Program-made: the position numbers and the translations under genes
The notes under the pieces: generated by a model
The model's database searches: none
Told to the model about the DNA's origin: nothing
The model's input: only the letters and a program-made list of their open reading frames with translations
From: an uncultured Verrucomicrobiota bacterium
GTDB taxonomy: Bacteria > Verrucomicrobiota > Verrucomicrobiia > Chthoniobacterales > SZAS-18
Direction of reading: 5' to 3'
DNA length: 18,863 bases
Assembly: GCA_937873255.1 (NCBI GenBank)
Contig: CALMVM010000567.1
Span: 1-18,863, forward strand
Shown here: in pieces, positions 8,901-16,347 of the stretch
How positions within the stretch are numbered: the stretch's first letter is position 1
How the letters are laid out: each line of letters starts with the position of its first letter

Positions 8901-10237
8901 TAGTTGGCTACGCCGCGTGCGAGACCATCTACGACGAGAAAGGGTCGGCCGCCGAAGTACGTTACTTCGGTGCCGACGGGGAACGGATGATCGCCATCGA
9001 CGCACAATCCGGCGTGGCGTGCGCGAGCATCCGGATCGCCAATGACGACCACGGTCGGCCGGTGCGTTTCACGCTGCTGGATGAGCAGGGAAAGCCCTTC
9101 CAGAGCAATGTGCACGCGTCCGAAATCCGCAAGAAGTACGACGCGCGCGGCAACGAAACCGAGATCGCGTTTTTCGGACTGGACGGCCGCCCGGTTGATT
9201 CGAGCCTCGGCTATTCCATACAGAAATCCGAGTACGATGGTCTGGGCAATGTTGTCCGGGCGAGCATCTACGACGCTCAGGGACGCCTGATCGCGATGGC
9301 CCCGAAGCACTCGATCACGACCTACAAAAACAACGCCGCCGGTCAGACGACCGAGATGCAGTGCTTGGACGAGCACGGCGAGCCGGGGGAGGACGAAAAC
9401 CACGTGTCGCGCATGGAAGCGGATTACGACCCCGCCGGCCGGGAGGTCGGCCGGCGCTACTTCGACGTGGCGGGTCGGCTCGTCGCCGGGGAGGGAGGCT
9501 ACGCGGCATCCCGCGCACGGTACGACGCGGCCGGCCAGTTGGTGAGCCAGCAGTATTTCTCGGCGAGGGAGGAACTCCTGAACGTGCCGCAACTCGGCTA
9601 CGCCCAGCAGGAATACACGTATGACCCGAGCCATCGCATGACGGAAACCCGCTGTCTCGACACGGCAGGAAAACTGGTCAACAGCGCCTCCGGAGTCGCC
9701 CGCACGGTCGAAAACTTCACCGCCACCGGCTCGGAGGCCGCGTGCTTTGACGCCACCGGCAAGCCAGTCAACGGGGAACAGGGCTGGGCGCGGCGGGTCC
9801 GTTACAACTCTGTCAACGGGCAGCCCGACCGGGAATTGACCTTCGATGCCGACGGGCGCGCTATGCTCGGCGGAATGGTCATCAAGGAATGTTTGCCATT
9901 CGGCAGCGCGCAGGCGCTCGGCTTGCGGCCCGGGGACATCGTCCTACGCATCGGCCCGTGGTCGGTCCTCGACGAGGGGGTCTACTCCTTCGCTTGGCGC
10001 CTGCTCCGTTTCGCGATCAGCCGCGTTTCCAGCAAGGAGCCGCAGCCCGCCTTGGTCTATCGTGATGGCGAACTTCTCCGGGTCACGGTGCCGCCTGGCT
10101 TACTCGGCGCGAACATGCAAGACCAGTGCCTGCCGAAGGATCAGGTAGCGACTCTACTCACAGAAGTGTCGATTTCAAAGCCGCAATCTTCGCAGCCGGC
10201 AACCGCCGCCAAACTGCGCCGGAGTTCGAGAAAATAG
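5933..10237 (+). CDS. TIR - membrane helix - 32-residue YD-like repeats - PDZ protein
   Basis: The protein has 1434 residues. Residues 5-125 form a TIR domain: YYAFISYSSADKPWADWLKR at the start, RDSRYLIVICSPKAATS, then SEWVNEEV, where E96 aligns with the catalytic glutamate of NAD-cleaving TIR domains (S-x-W-x-x-x-E pattern). The segment ALLRIIAGLLAVNIEAVVQRE (171-191) is typical of bacterial TIR proteins just before a membrane anchor. A hydrophobic helix at about 199-217, flanked by RRR and RR, is the probable single membrane span. From about residue 368 to 1312 come about 28 units of close to 32 residues, consensus YDxxGxxxxxxYLDxxGxP followed by about 7 residues and GYA, recalling RHS/YD repeats but without an RHS core or toxin tip. 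Residues about 1313-1385 look like a PDZ domain (LRPGDIVLRIG). NADase or cyclase activity producing a signal is inferred from the family. If the span has N-in topology, the repeats and PDZ lie outside the cytoplasm and could sense envelope damage or phage. Confidence 0.85.
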   Translation: MPESYKYYAFISYSSADKPWADWLKRQLERYRVPKRIEGLPEEDRPRHFRPIFQDRGEMRSSWSLQEVLQEALRDSRYLIVICSPKAATSEWVNEEVRFFRSLGRAERILPLIVDGSPNPNGVSQSYCFPPELRDLRSAQDAALGVVLPEAKRDSVAAADARDQRDGREGALLRIIAGLLAVNIEAVVQREKRRRLVRRLWTAAALILAVVLGAWAWDYNRVKTVYYSGWQSFWNIPRGILPLSPEARAHRNSYRFTYQRGKLRKIEGVDGTGYSEFTWVRNDLQANQEEFVYHDDGRLAEQRYRNHFGKLVQTEKYTDDLLHSNLVREEDLPAVVDAKLSTESILNGVAKLDADINPVRGDTRVSRYDMEYDRDGRLIVSRYQKPDGKPTALRDGTYGARYEYDGNGDVVKSTSLGLDGGSTVDNHGVASTLSKYDARHNLVEKTFVGLDGQPVIGEEGYARCVYGYDSWGRNDLAAYFDPAGRPMVLPAGVSSFLEVYDDAGKVAEFRYLDAAGKPVVTTEGHAIRHMEHNVRGHITRLSYFDPAGAPILNADGYAVVITERDVNGNPVRTRYLGAKGEPVANDGAYEIVRRFDGHGNTLFEQYLDAQGEPAGGKSGYATVEWRYDERDRVTEQRWLDAAGKLTAPTDENGVALRRTHYNDEDHSMAEQDFDASDQPTLGFSGAFDARLKMSRFGLPEEAACFDRHGEPALNKLGFWKMTQQFDEAGHIVDIAYFGKRGEPVIQLQDKTHRTRATFDQAGQLASVCCLDTADAPAPDKSGHAETRYRYDARGWMIAEDYFDGLGHPANNLSGVAGYRYEFDGRHNIVSMTSVDGAGQPMSGKEGRTRIESAYNERNQITRMRFFDAAGQPTISSSGFHRVDTQYDPAGRTEERTFYGVDDRRCFASQDLAEAFGEEKNKLGNAVAFLSSIRNEYDRFGRTVSTRSFGTNDEPVPGFGGAHRIRNDYNEKGLVSRTNFLDDRGMLTLSLVGYAACETIYDEKGSAAEVRYFGADGERMIAIDAQSGVACASIRIANDDHGRPVRFTLLDEQGKPFQSNVHASEIRKKYDARGNETEIAFFGLDGRPVDSSLGYSIQKSEYDGLGNVVRASIYDAQGRLIAMAPKHSITTYKNNAAGQTTEMQCLDEHGEPGEDENHVSRMEADYDPAGREVGRRYFDVAGRLVAGEGGYAASRARYDAAGQLVSQQYFSAREELLNVPQLGYAQQEYTYDPSHRMTETRCLDTAGKLVNSASGVARTVENFTATGSEAACFDATGKPVNGEQGWARRVRYNSVNGQPDRELTFDADGRAMLGGMVIKECLPFGSAQALGLRPGDIVLRIGPWSVLDEGVYSFAWRLLRFAISRVSSKEPQPALVYRDGELLRVTVPPGLLGANMQDQCLPKDQVATLLTEVSISKPQSSQPATAAKLRRSSRK
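7034..9867 (+). repeat. Tandem 96-nt (32-residue) coding repeat array in the TIR gene
   Basis: Inside the TIR gene I can align about 28 consecutive protein units, most exactly 32 residues (96 nt) long, each beginning with YD, FD or YN and carrying a second [FL]D-x-x-G-x-P turn about 12 residues later. The units are diverged at DNA level, so this is an old protein solenoid and not a recent tandem duplication. One unit near 8581-8730 carries an insertion of roughly 18 residues, and a few others are a residue or more off register. Expect a beta-rich elongated or shell-like structure. Confidence 0.8.
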
Positions 10238-10322
10238 AGCGATTCTGAGGTGGCAATACTGACAAGCGGAATCAAAAATCGTGTGCCTCGACGAAGCCGG
10301 TGCGCTACCAAGACAAACGCGC

Positions 10323-10328
10323 TACAAT
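10323..10328 (+). promoter_or_regulatory. Possible -10 box ahead of the STAND gene
   Basis: TACAAT sits 37 nt before the chosen ATG at 10366 in the roughly 130-nt gap after the TIR gene. It would place a transcript start near 10335, which favours the ATG at 10366 over the GTG at 10339. I see no convincing -35 hexamer at 16-18 nt spacing, so this is weak. Confidence 0.2.
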
Positions 10329-10365
10329 CCGTCCATGAGTGGCGGTACGTTCAAGCATCTGCGAA

Positions 10366-13300
10366 ATGCCCGACTTCATCGCCAACGAAAACCGCGACGC
10401 TTGGAATGTCATCCGCGGATACGTCTATCAGGTCGATCTGACTCTCTTACGCTGGCTTAACCTTCCGCCTGGTTCGGTATTGGAATTGGAACGCGGCGAG
10501 GACATTGATCTTGCTCCGGCTGTGATTGATACCGGCGGTCGGGACGAACGCTTATTGGAGCAGATCAAGCACGTCGAGGGGAGCACCCTGACGCTGCGCT
10601 CGGCGCGGGCGGTCGAGGCGATTGCGAACGCCATTGAGCATCGCCAGAAAAACCCGGATTGGAACATCGTCTTTCGCTTTTCGACGAACGCCCGGCCTGG
10701 CCTCGAGCAACTCAGTCCGTTTCGTCCACGGACTGGCGTGCAGGTTTGGGAAGCGATCCGGCGCGGCGATTTGGCGGAAGACGCGTTGCATAATGCTCTC
10801 ACCGGCGTGCGCCAAATCCTCGAAGACGTGCCCCAGCCTGAGGGCATGTCGGAGAATACGTGGAACGGGTTCAAGGCGTTTTTTAACGACACGAATGACG
10901 AGCCGCTCTTTGAACTCATTCGTTCCTTCGAGTGGAGTCCGGGGCAGATCGACGCAGGAAGGGTTTCGGAGCGGGTGATCGAAGCGTTGATCCGCACCGG
11001 GCGGAGCGGTGACCAGCGGGCGGCCCGCGAACTGTACGAGCGGCTGTTCCTGTTCGTCTTCAAATTGCTCACACACCGCGGGACTAAGCGGCTCACCGTC
11101 GATGATTTGGCTGGGCAGGCGGCGCTGCCGACCCTCAGCGCGCACGACCACGACCTGCTGATCCGCTTGCAAGCGCTGTTACACCATCTGGAAGCAAGGG
11201 TGACGAGCCTTGAGCAGTTCGTTGGCCACATGAGTGGCGAGGTGACAGCGATTGCCGCGCAGATGGGCATCCTCAGTCGGCTGACGTTCGGTCCGTCGCC
11301 CCCCATGCTCGACGTACCCGCGCTCGCCGAACAAGCGAGCCTGCGGGCAGCCAACGTCGAATCGATCATGAGCGCCATCAAATCGCACCCCTGGGTGGCC
11401 ATCCACGGAGCGGTTCAGTCGGGCAAGACGCAACTGGCGGTGTTAATCACGCAGGCGGGTTTTGGCGAGATCATCTGGCTGCGCTGCCGGGGAATGAACA
11501 GCGCCACCGCTTGTCGGTTGATCGACGTGGCTCTAGCCATGAAATCGGGGATTGCGCCGACGATTCGGAGGGCGGCGTGGCTCGACCAGGCGTGCCACGC
11601 CTTGGGCGAGAGCACGGCCCTCGTGCTCGATGATCTACCCGGGATCGTGGCTGGGGACGAACTTTGCGAGCGGCTTACCCTGCTGGTCCAATCGTGCGAC
11701 CGCGCGGGAGTTCATCTCCTAACGTTGTCCGCGCATCCGTTGCCAGAAAGTTTCCGCCGTCAGATCGGGAACGATCTCCACTTTGAACAGGCGGTTACCC
11801 GCATGACCACCGAGGAAACGCTCGAAATGATGGTCGCCTGCGAAGCGCCTGAGTCGTTCGTACAACCGGGCTGGCCGGAGACGATTACCGCGCTGGGTCA
11901 CTCGCATCCAGGCGTCATCGCCACGATTATTTCGTATTTAAAAGGACAGGGCTGGGAAGCCACCCCGGCGCAGATTGGGGCGCTGTTCCAGCGGGATTAC
12001 GCAACCGGCCCCGACGGTGAGACACTGGATCGGCTGGCCAACACCGTGCAGGACGAACAAACCCGCGAGCTGTTGTACCGCCTCGGCTTGGCTCAGAACG
12101 CCTTCACGTTTGGCGACGTGCAGGCACTGGCTGAAATTCCGCCAGCGGTAAACCGGCCACGCGAGCGTTTGCGCGCGCTGTCCGGCCTCTGGGTGCAGGG
12201 TGAGCAGGACAGGTGGCAAGTTTCCGCCCTCGTCCGTGGTTTGGGGGAAAGCGACCTCGAACCGGAAACGCGCCGGGGCTGTTTTCGCGTGCTTGCGGAG
12301 CGGATCACGCGCCGGGAAAGCATGAGCCAGTTTCAGGCGCTCCAGGCCTTCATCTATTTCCGGCGGGCAGACGAATACGAACGAGGCGCAGCCATCCACG
12401 CGCTGTTGCTTTCCGACTTCCTGGTCCGCGAAGCGCAGGAGGAGGAAGCCCAGCTGGTGCTCGCCGTGCTCAACGACAAGCCTCTCGAAACACAGATCAG
12501 CCTTGGACTGCGGATTTATATCCGCAGCATGCAGATCGCTTTGTTCAAGAAATACGGGCGGGCGACCGGCTTCCTGGTAAACGATCTCGATGGTCTCATG
12601 CAGCAGACGGACCGCAGTCACGGGTCTGCCATCCTCGCGGCGGCCGTGCTAGCGGGTCCGGCCATCCTCGAAACTCGTCCCGCGAGCACGTTTGCATACT
12701 TGCGCCAGGCTTTCGAGGCGGAGGTCGAGATGCCGAACGGTGAGGATTCGCCCTTCCCGCCGGGTTTTGCACCGGATGCGGGCTTGATCTGGACGATGCT
12801 GGCGAACGTGCGGACGGCTGATGCCCTGCGTGCCTGGCTCGACTTTTACGAGCAACTGTCTCCCGAGCGTCGGCAAAGGGTGGCGTCAGGCGGCTGGGCT
12901 CAGACCGGTGCCATGGCTTTCGCCGGCAGACTGCTGACGGTGGAATGGGCAAAGCCGGAACCCGACCGGGAGTGGCGCGCTGTTTCCACGGTTCTCGAAG
13001 AGTTTGCCGCGCATGCCAACCGGCTTGGATTTGATTTGCTTTGGAGCAATCTGAGAAGGTCGCACCTGATTATGCTGGCCGAGATCGAAGGCGACTTGGA
13101 CGGCGCGGTGGAACTGGCCCGCGCCAGCCTCGCGGGAAAGCCGGATGATCCTCTGGTTACCTTCTTGATCGCCGAGTACATCGGTGAACGATACTGCGCG
13201 GCAGGGAACATGACCGAGGCAACGAGATGGCTCGACCTGGCGCTGGCTTCCCAAACGGACGCCTACCCGTCCCTTCGTTCCCGGGGTCTGCTTCACGCGA

Positions 13301-14613
13301 GTTGGGCCGGTGCCAGCACCGATCCTAAGAAATCGGTGGCTCAAGCGCAGTCTGCGGTCGGGGAGGCGCGCCGGGCCGTGGACCTGCCACCCACGGAGAC
13401 GATCCGCGCGTTGGCGGAACTGGCCGTCGCCTTGTGGGCGTCCGGGGAATCCATGACGGTTGTATTCCGCACGTGGGACCGCGCCGCAGAGGAATTGTTT
13501 GCTGCTCGCGACGACGGCCGGGAATGGAAGTCGTTCTTCGTGCCGTTCGCACACGTCACGGGATATTTCGGTGCTTTGGCGCTCAATGGGCGACCGTTGG
13601 AGCGCACCGCCGACGGCAGGAGTTACCGGGCGCCGGAACCAGGGATGTTTCTGCGCGAGCCGCCGGGAGTCGAAGTGCTCCACACGCGGAACATGGAATT
13701 GGCCGTGCTCGCTCATCTTTCCACGTTTGCACGCGCGGCGGAAGACGCCGAGCGTGCGCGGGATTGGATGCTGCGCGGGCTGGAGGCGGATCGCGGGTGG
13801 CCCGAGTCACTGGGTGCGGCGAAACTCGGTTTCGACCATGTTCCTTATCTCGTCGAAGAACACCGGTTCTCGGACGCACTGGATGGCGCTATGAGGTTTG
13901 CCGTCGTTGCCGTGGCTAGCCCGCTGCTCACAGTCGCCGGGGCTGATCTGATGTCCGAGGCCGTAGATTTCCGGGCGGCGCTGGGTGATCGTCGAGGCGG
14001 ACCTTGGGCGCAGGCAGAAACCCTCGCGTTTCAAAACGCCATGTGGCCAGTGGCGGTCCATCTCTGCCAGACGGCGCTGACCGACCGGGTCGAAGCCCAA
14101 CGTCACGCCAGCGACCTGGCGCGGCTCTGTCGTTCGCAGGCACCGGGGTCGGCGGTGCCGGAGTTGTGGGACGAGGCCGCGTCCCTATTTGAAACCTTTT
14201 TGGACACAGCCGCCACACCCGATGTTTTAATTGCGCGGAGCAATGCATTGGCGGGGGCGGGAAATCAAGATGTCGCCGTGCTGGCATGCCTGTTTGCCTC
14301 GGTCCACCCGGCGGTCCGGTTGGCCGATGCACTCCGGCTGCACCTGTACGTCACCCCATTGGTCGCCCGGAACGTGCCCGTGACCCTACAGATTTCTCGT
14401 GGTGGTGGGATCACTGATTTTCTGCTTCGATTCTGGCGCGGTCGCTTCGACGGCGGACGGTTCAACTTCCGAAAGCCGGGCGACGTGGACCGCCAACTCG
14501 CGGGCGTGACCGCGCAGCCGGCGGACCGTCAGAACAAGGTTCTTCTAAGAACCATCGCCAATGGACTCGGGCAGGACCTACCTCCCGGCGCGGACTCCTG
14601 GCTCGATTCCTGA
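10366..14613 (+). CDS. Avs-like STAND NTPase with N-terminal Cap4-type nuclease
   Basis: The protein has 1415 residues from ATG 10366; an in-frame GTG at 10339 would add 9 and neither has a clear ribosome site. Residues about 8-210 match the Cap4/DUF4297 nuclease type: WNVIRGYVYQVDLTLLRWL, LELERGEDIDL (39-49, acidic active-site residues such as E42, D46 and D48) and LEQIKH (64-69) supplying the Q-x-K of this PD-(D/E)xK variant. A P-loop NTPase follows with Walker A GAVQSGKT (348-355) and Walker B ALVLDD (418-423). The remaining roughly 900 residues are helical and Ala/Leu-rich, as in TPR-like sensor regions. Known Avs proteins of this size bind a phage protein through the C-terminal repeats, oligomerise through the STAND ATPase and degrade DNA with the N-terminal nuclease. 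I infer the same here. It stands alone, about 130 nt after the TIR gene and convergent with mazF. The exact Avs subtype cannot be assigned by eye. Confidence 0.85.
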   Translation: MPDFIANENRDAWNVIRGYVYQVDLTLLRWLNLPPGSVLELERGEDIDLAPAVIDTGGRDERLLEQIKHVEGSTLTLRSARAVEAIANAIEHRQKNPDWNIVFRFSTNARPGLEQLSPFRPRTGVQVWEAIRRGDLAEDALHNALTGVRQILEDVPQPEGMSENTWNGFKAFFNDTNDEPLFELIRSFEWSPGQIDAGRVSERVIEALIRTGRSGDQRAARELYERLFLFVFKLLTHRGTKRLTVDDLAGQAALPTLSAHDHDLLIRLQALLHHLEARVTSLEQFVGHMSGEVTAIAAQMGILSRLTFGPSPPMLDVPALAEQASLRAANVESIMSAIKSHPWVAIHGAVQSGKTQLAVLITQAGFGEIIWLRCRGMNSATACRLIDVALAMKSGIAPTIRRAAWLDQACHALGESTALVLDDLPGIVAGDELCERLTLLVQSCDRAGVHLLTLSAHPLPESFRRQIGNDLHFEQAVTRMTTEETLEMMVACEAPESFVQPGWPETITALGHSHPGVIATIISYLKGQGWEATPAQIGALFQRDYATGPDGETLDRLANTVQDEQTRELLYRLGLAQNAFTFGDVQALAEIPPAVNRPRERLRALSGLWVQGEQDRWQVSALVRGLGESDLEPETRRGCFRVLAERITRRESMSQFQALQAFIYFRRADEYERGAAIHALLLSDFLVREAQEEEAQLVLAVLNDKPLETQISLGLRIYIRSMQIALFKKYGRATGFLVNDLDGLMQQTDRSHGSAILAAAVLAGPAILETRPASTFAYLRQAFEAEVEMPNGEDSPFPPGFAPDAGLIWTMLANVRTADALRAWLDFYEQLSPERRQRVASGGWAQTGAMAFAGRLLTVEWAKPEPDREWRAVSTVLEEFAAHANRLGFDLLWSNLRRSHLIMLAEIEGDLDGAVELARASLAGKPDDPLVTFLIAEYIGERYCAAGNMTEATRWLDLALASQTDAYPSLRSRGLLHASWAGASTDPKKSVAQAQSAVGEARRAVDLPPTETIRALAELAVALWASGESMTVVFRTWDRAAEELFAARDDGREWKSFFVPFAHVTGYFGALALNGRPLERTADGRSYRAPEPGMFLREPPGVEVLHTRNMELAVLAHLSTFARAAEDAERARDWMLRGLEADRGWPESLGAAKLGFDHVPYLVEEHRFSDALDGAMRFAVVAVASPLLTVAGADLMSEAVDFRAALGDRRGGPWAQAETLAFQNAMWPVAVHLCQTALTDRVEAQRHASDLARLCRSQAPGSAVPELWDEAASLFETFLDTAATPDVLIARSNALAGAGNQDVAVLACLFASVHPAVRLADALRLHLYVTPLVARNVPVTLQISRGGGITDFLLRFWRGRFDGGRFNFRKPGDVDRQLAGVTAQPADRQNKVLLRTIANGLGQDLPPGADSWLDS

Positions 14614-14761
14614 AGGCGTGACGCCGTCAGCGGGACGCGCTTTCGGCTACGCTGGAGCGGGAGCCGCGTCGCCATCCTCGTCGGTACGCCGCTTTTTCAC
14701 GAAGGAGGTCACTACGTCGCCATCCCTGTATTCGGCCACAGAAATCTACGGATGGAACTAA
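14614..14761. other. Convergent intergenic gap with 11-bp direct repeat
   Basis: This 148-nt gap lies between the stop of the STAND gene and the stop of mazF, where a bidirectional terminator would be expected. I find no strong GC stem followed by a T run. CGTCGCCATCC occurs twice (14667-14677 and 14715-14725, 48 nt apart). A 30-codon minus-strand frame (14739 down to 14647, GTG start) is open, but I cannot support it as a gene. Confidence 0.4.
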
Positions 14762-15109
14762 TTACTGGTACTCGACCACCGCCGCGACAGCAGCGGCAAC
14801 CTCCTCCATCATGGTTGCATTGAGCGATCCAAGCTGTCGGGTAAATCGACGCACATCCACGCCTCGCATCTGTAGCAGATCGACGGCGGAGCGTTTAGCG
14901 AGGCCGTTTTGGGGAGTTGGAAGCAGCGACACATGCCAGAAGTTCTGTTCGAAGTGCGCCTTCCACTCTGTCAAGGGAGCGATCAAGCGTAGCGGCAAAC
15001 GCCTCAATGCATCTGAACTCACCACCAATGTCGGTCGCGTCTTCTTGATCTCTACCCCAACGGTTGGATCCAAGTTGACCATCCAGATTTCTCCACGCTT
15101 TGGGTCCAT
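14762..15109 (-). CDS. mazF: MazF/PemK-family endoribonuclease toxin
   Basis: The protein has 115 residues, the usual MazF length. It opens with KRGEIWMVNLDPTVGVEIKK and TRPTLVVSSD, the hallmark of the MazF/PemK fold, followed by LIAPLTEW. R25 and T47 correspond to the arginine and threonine that form the active site of family members. Known members cut single-stranded mRNA at short sequence motifs and stop growth. The gene begins 3 nt after the stop of the XRE-peptidase gene on the same strand, so it is translationally coupled and co-regulated with it. No separate MazE, AbrB or ribbon-helix-helix antitoxin gene is present; the C-terminal tail of the upstream protein is the best antitoxin candidate. 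Confidence 0.92.
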   Translation of the reverse strand: MDPKRGEIWMVNLDPTVGVEIKKTRPTLVVSSDALRRLPLRLIAPLTEWKAHFEQNFWHVSLLPTPQNGLAKRSAVDLLQMRGVDVRRFTRQLGSLNATMMEEVAAAVAAVVEYQ

Positions 15110-15112
15110 GAT

Positions 15113-16285
15113 TTATTTGTGGTCGACAAAGTCGCCCCCTCCGATGTCATCGTTTTCAATGAGTTCGTGGTAGTAGCCCTCCAACCGTCGCGCCTGCTCC
15201 TCCAACGCCTGCCGTCGTCTCTCCATAGGCAGTTTCATGAACTCCCGACGACTGACCAGACTGGACTCTTCGGGGCCATTGACGGGCCCGCCGAGCATCT
15301 CGCTGGCCTGTGCGCGGCTGAGCAATCCTTCCGCGAAGGCACGCAGCACGTTCCTTTGGAACCATTCGGGTTTTTCGGCTGGCAGAGGCAGTGGTTCTGC
15401 TTTGCGAAAACCTTGGCGGCTAAAGATCTGGAACCATTGGCGGTAATAAACGTCTGTAATGACTCCTAGCTCGTGCAAGCGGTAAATGAGCGACTGCATG
15501 CTCATGCCGAAGCGCCGTTTGTGGAGGGCTAGCTCCCTCATCGGCAAATGGCTGCGCTTGGTTCCCACCTCTTGAAGCAAGGTCTTGGCTGGCGCCAAAA
15601 AAGCCCCGGCGAAGCGGCGTGCTGCCTTTTCCTCGTCCATCTTCGCGCCCACCTTCATGACGATGTGTGCAACCTCGTGCGCCAAGTTCGAGCGCTGGCG
15701 CTCCCCGGTCAGGTTGCCGCGTGATGCCACGGCCGTGGCTTTGATATTCGACTTCGCATCGCGGGCGATGCCGGAGATGCCGTCGAAATCCTCGCCGGTT
15801 TGGAACTCGATCACATGCACGAAAAAGCTCTCGAGGGTGTTCGTCAAGTTCCCGATCGGATCTTGGCCGAGGTTCCAATACTCGCGGAGTTGATTGGCGG
15901 CTTCCTCCGCCTGCTCGATCGTGTCGACGGAAAATTGCTGCACGCAGAGCGGCGGCGGTGTTGATTTCGTCAGGTCTTGAACGACGACCCGGCGCTCCAA
16001 TTCCAGCTTGAAGCGGCTTTCGATGTGCGCGGAGTCGGTCTTGGTCAGCTTGGCTTTTTTGCGGTAGGCGACGACTTCGATTTGGTAGGTGGGCTCGGCC
16101 CACAGTTGGGCGGCTTTGACATTGAGGGCGGCAGCGAGTTTGGCCAGTACGACTGGGCTGGGCATGCTGAGCCCGCTTTCGTATTTGCTGAGCGCTTGCT
16201 TGGTCACTAGTCCACCCATTTGGGCGGAAAGGGCTTCCAACGAAAAGCCGTGGGCAAGGCGCAGCATTTTGATGCGGTTCTCCAT
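15113..16285 (-). CDS. XRE-HTH / ImmA-IrrE metallopeptidase with antitoxin-like tail
   Basis: The protein has 390 residues from the ATG at 16285. The frame is open to 16396, but that longer start lies upstream of the probable promoter and begins with non-domain sequence. Residues 1-62 are an XRE helix-turn-helix (RIKMLRLAHGFSLEALSAQM, then VTKQALSKYESG). Residues about 150-275 are an ImmA/IrrE-type zinc peptidase with H203-E204-V205-A206-H207, a likely third ligand at E218/E219, and FAGAFLAP. Residues about 312-333 (LRAFAEGLLSRAQASEMLGG) are usual in this family. The last 45 residues (about 346-390: SRREFMKLPMERRRQALEEQ, then LEGYYHEL and a terminal GDFVDH) look like the small antitoxins that precede PIN or MazF toxins. 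It should bind the palindrome in front of it, repress itself and probably the divergent CBASS operon, and bind MazF. Self-cleavage or cleavage in trans on damage is inference by analogy with CapH/CapP and ImmR/ImmA. Confidence 0.85.
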   Translation of the reverse strand: MENRIKMLRLAHGFSLEALSAQMGGLVTKQALSKYESGLSMPSPVVLAKLAAALNVKAAQLWAEPTYQIEVVAYRKKAKLTKTDSAHIESRFKLELERRVVVQDLTKSTPPPLCVQQFSVDTIEQAEEAANQLREYWNLGQDPIGNLTNTLESFFVHVIEFQTGEDFDGISGIARDAKSNIKATAVASRGNLTGERQRSNLAHEVAHIVMKVGAKMDEEKAARRFAGAFLAPAKTLLQEVGTKRSHLPMRELALHKRRFGMSMQSLIYRLHELGVITDVYYRQWFQIFSRQGFRKAEPLPLPAEKPEWFQRNVLRAFAEGLLSRAQASEMLGGPVNGPEESSLVSRREFMKLPMERRRQALEEQARRLEGYYHELIENDDIGGGDFVDHK

Positions 16286-16316
16286 AAAATTTGGGGGGAT
16301 GTTTTGGAAAGCCCGG

Positions 16317-16347
16317 TTGACAAAATATCCAGCTGGATGCCTATTTG
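16317..16347 (+). promoter_or_regulatory. Probable promoter of the CBASS operon
   Basis: On the plus strand TTGACA (16317-16322) has a perfect -35 but only weak -10 candidates: CCTATT at 16340-16345 (17-nt spacing) or TATTTG at 16342-16347 (19-nt spacing). A strong -35 with a poor -10 suits a promoter kept low by default. The first gene starts at 16390 with AAAGGA at 16371-16376. Confidence 0.4.

Noticed and set aside
7034..9867. CRISPR array or RHS toxin suggested by the regular 96-nt period
   Set aside because: The period is coding and the DNA units are diverged; there are no identical repeats with spacers, no RHS core motif and no toxin tip.
10250..10441. 63-codon plus-strand frame before the STAND gene
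   Set aside because: It overlaps the STAND start in another frame, with no motif or ribosome site.
14647..14739. 30-codon minus-strand frame downstream of mazF
   Set aside because: The composition is protein-like (KKRRTDEDGD near the end), but it has a GTG start, no ribosome site and no recognisable family; kept only as a note.
14561..14761. 66-codon plus-strand frame at the end of the STAND gene
   Set aside because: It starts inside the STAND gene in another frame, has low-complexity composition and no ribosome site.
14614..14761. Bidirectional terminator between convergent genes
   Set aside because: Only short stems of about 4 bp and no T run could be found.
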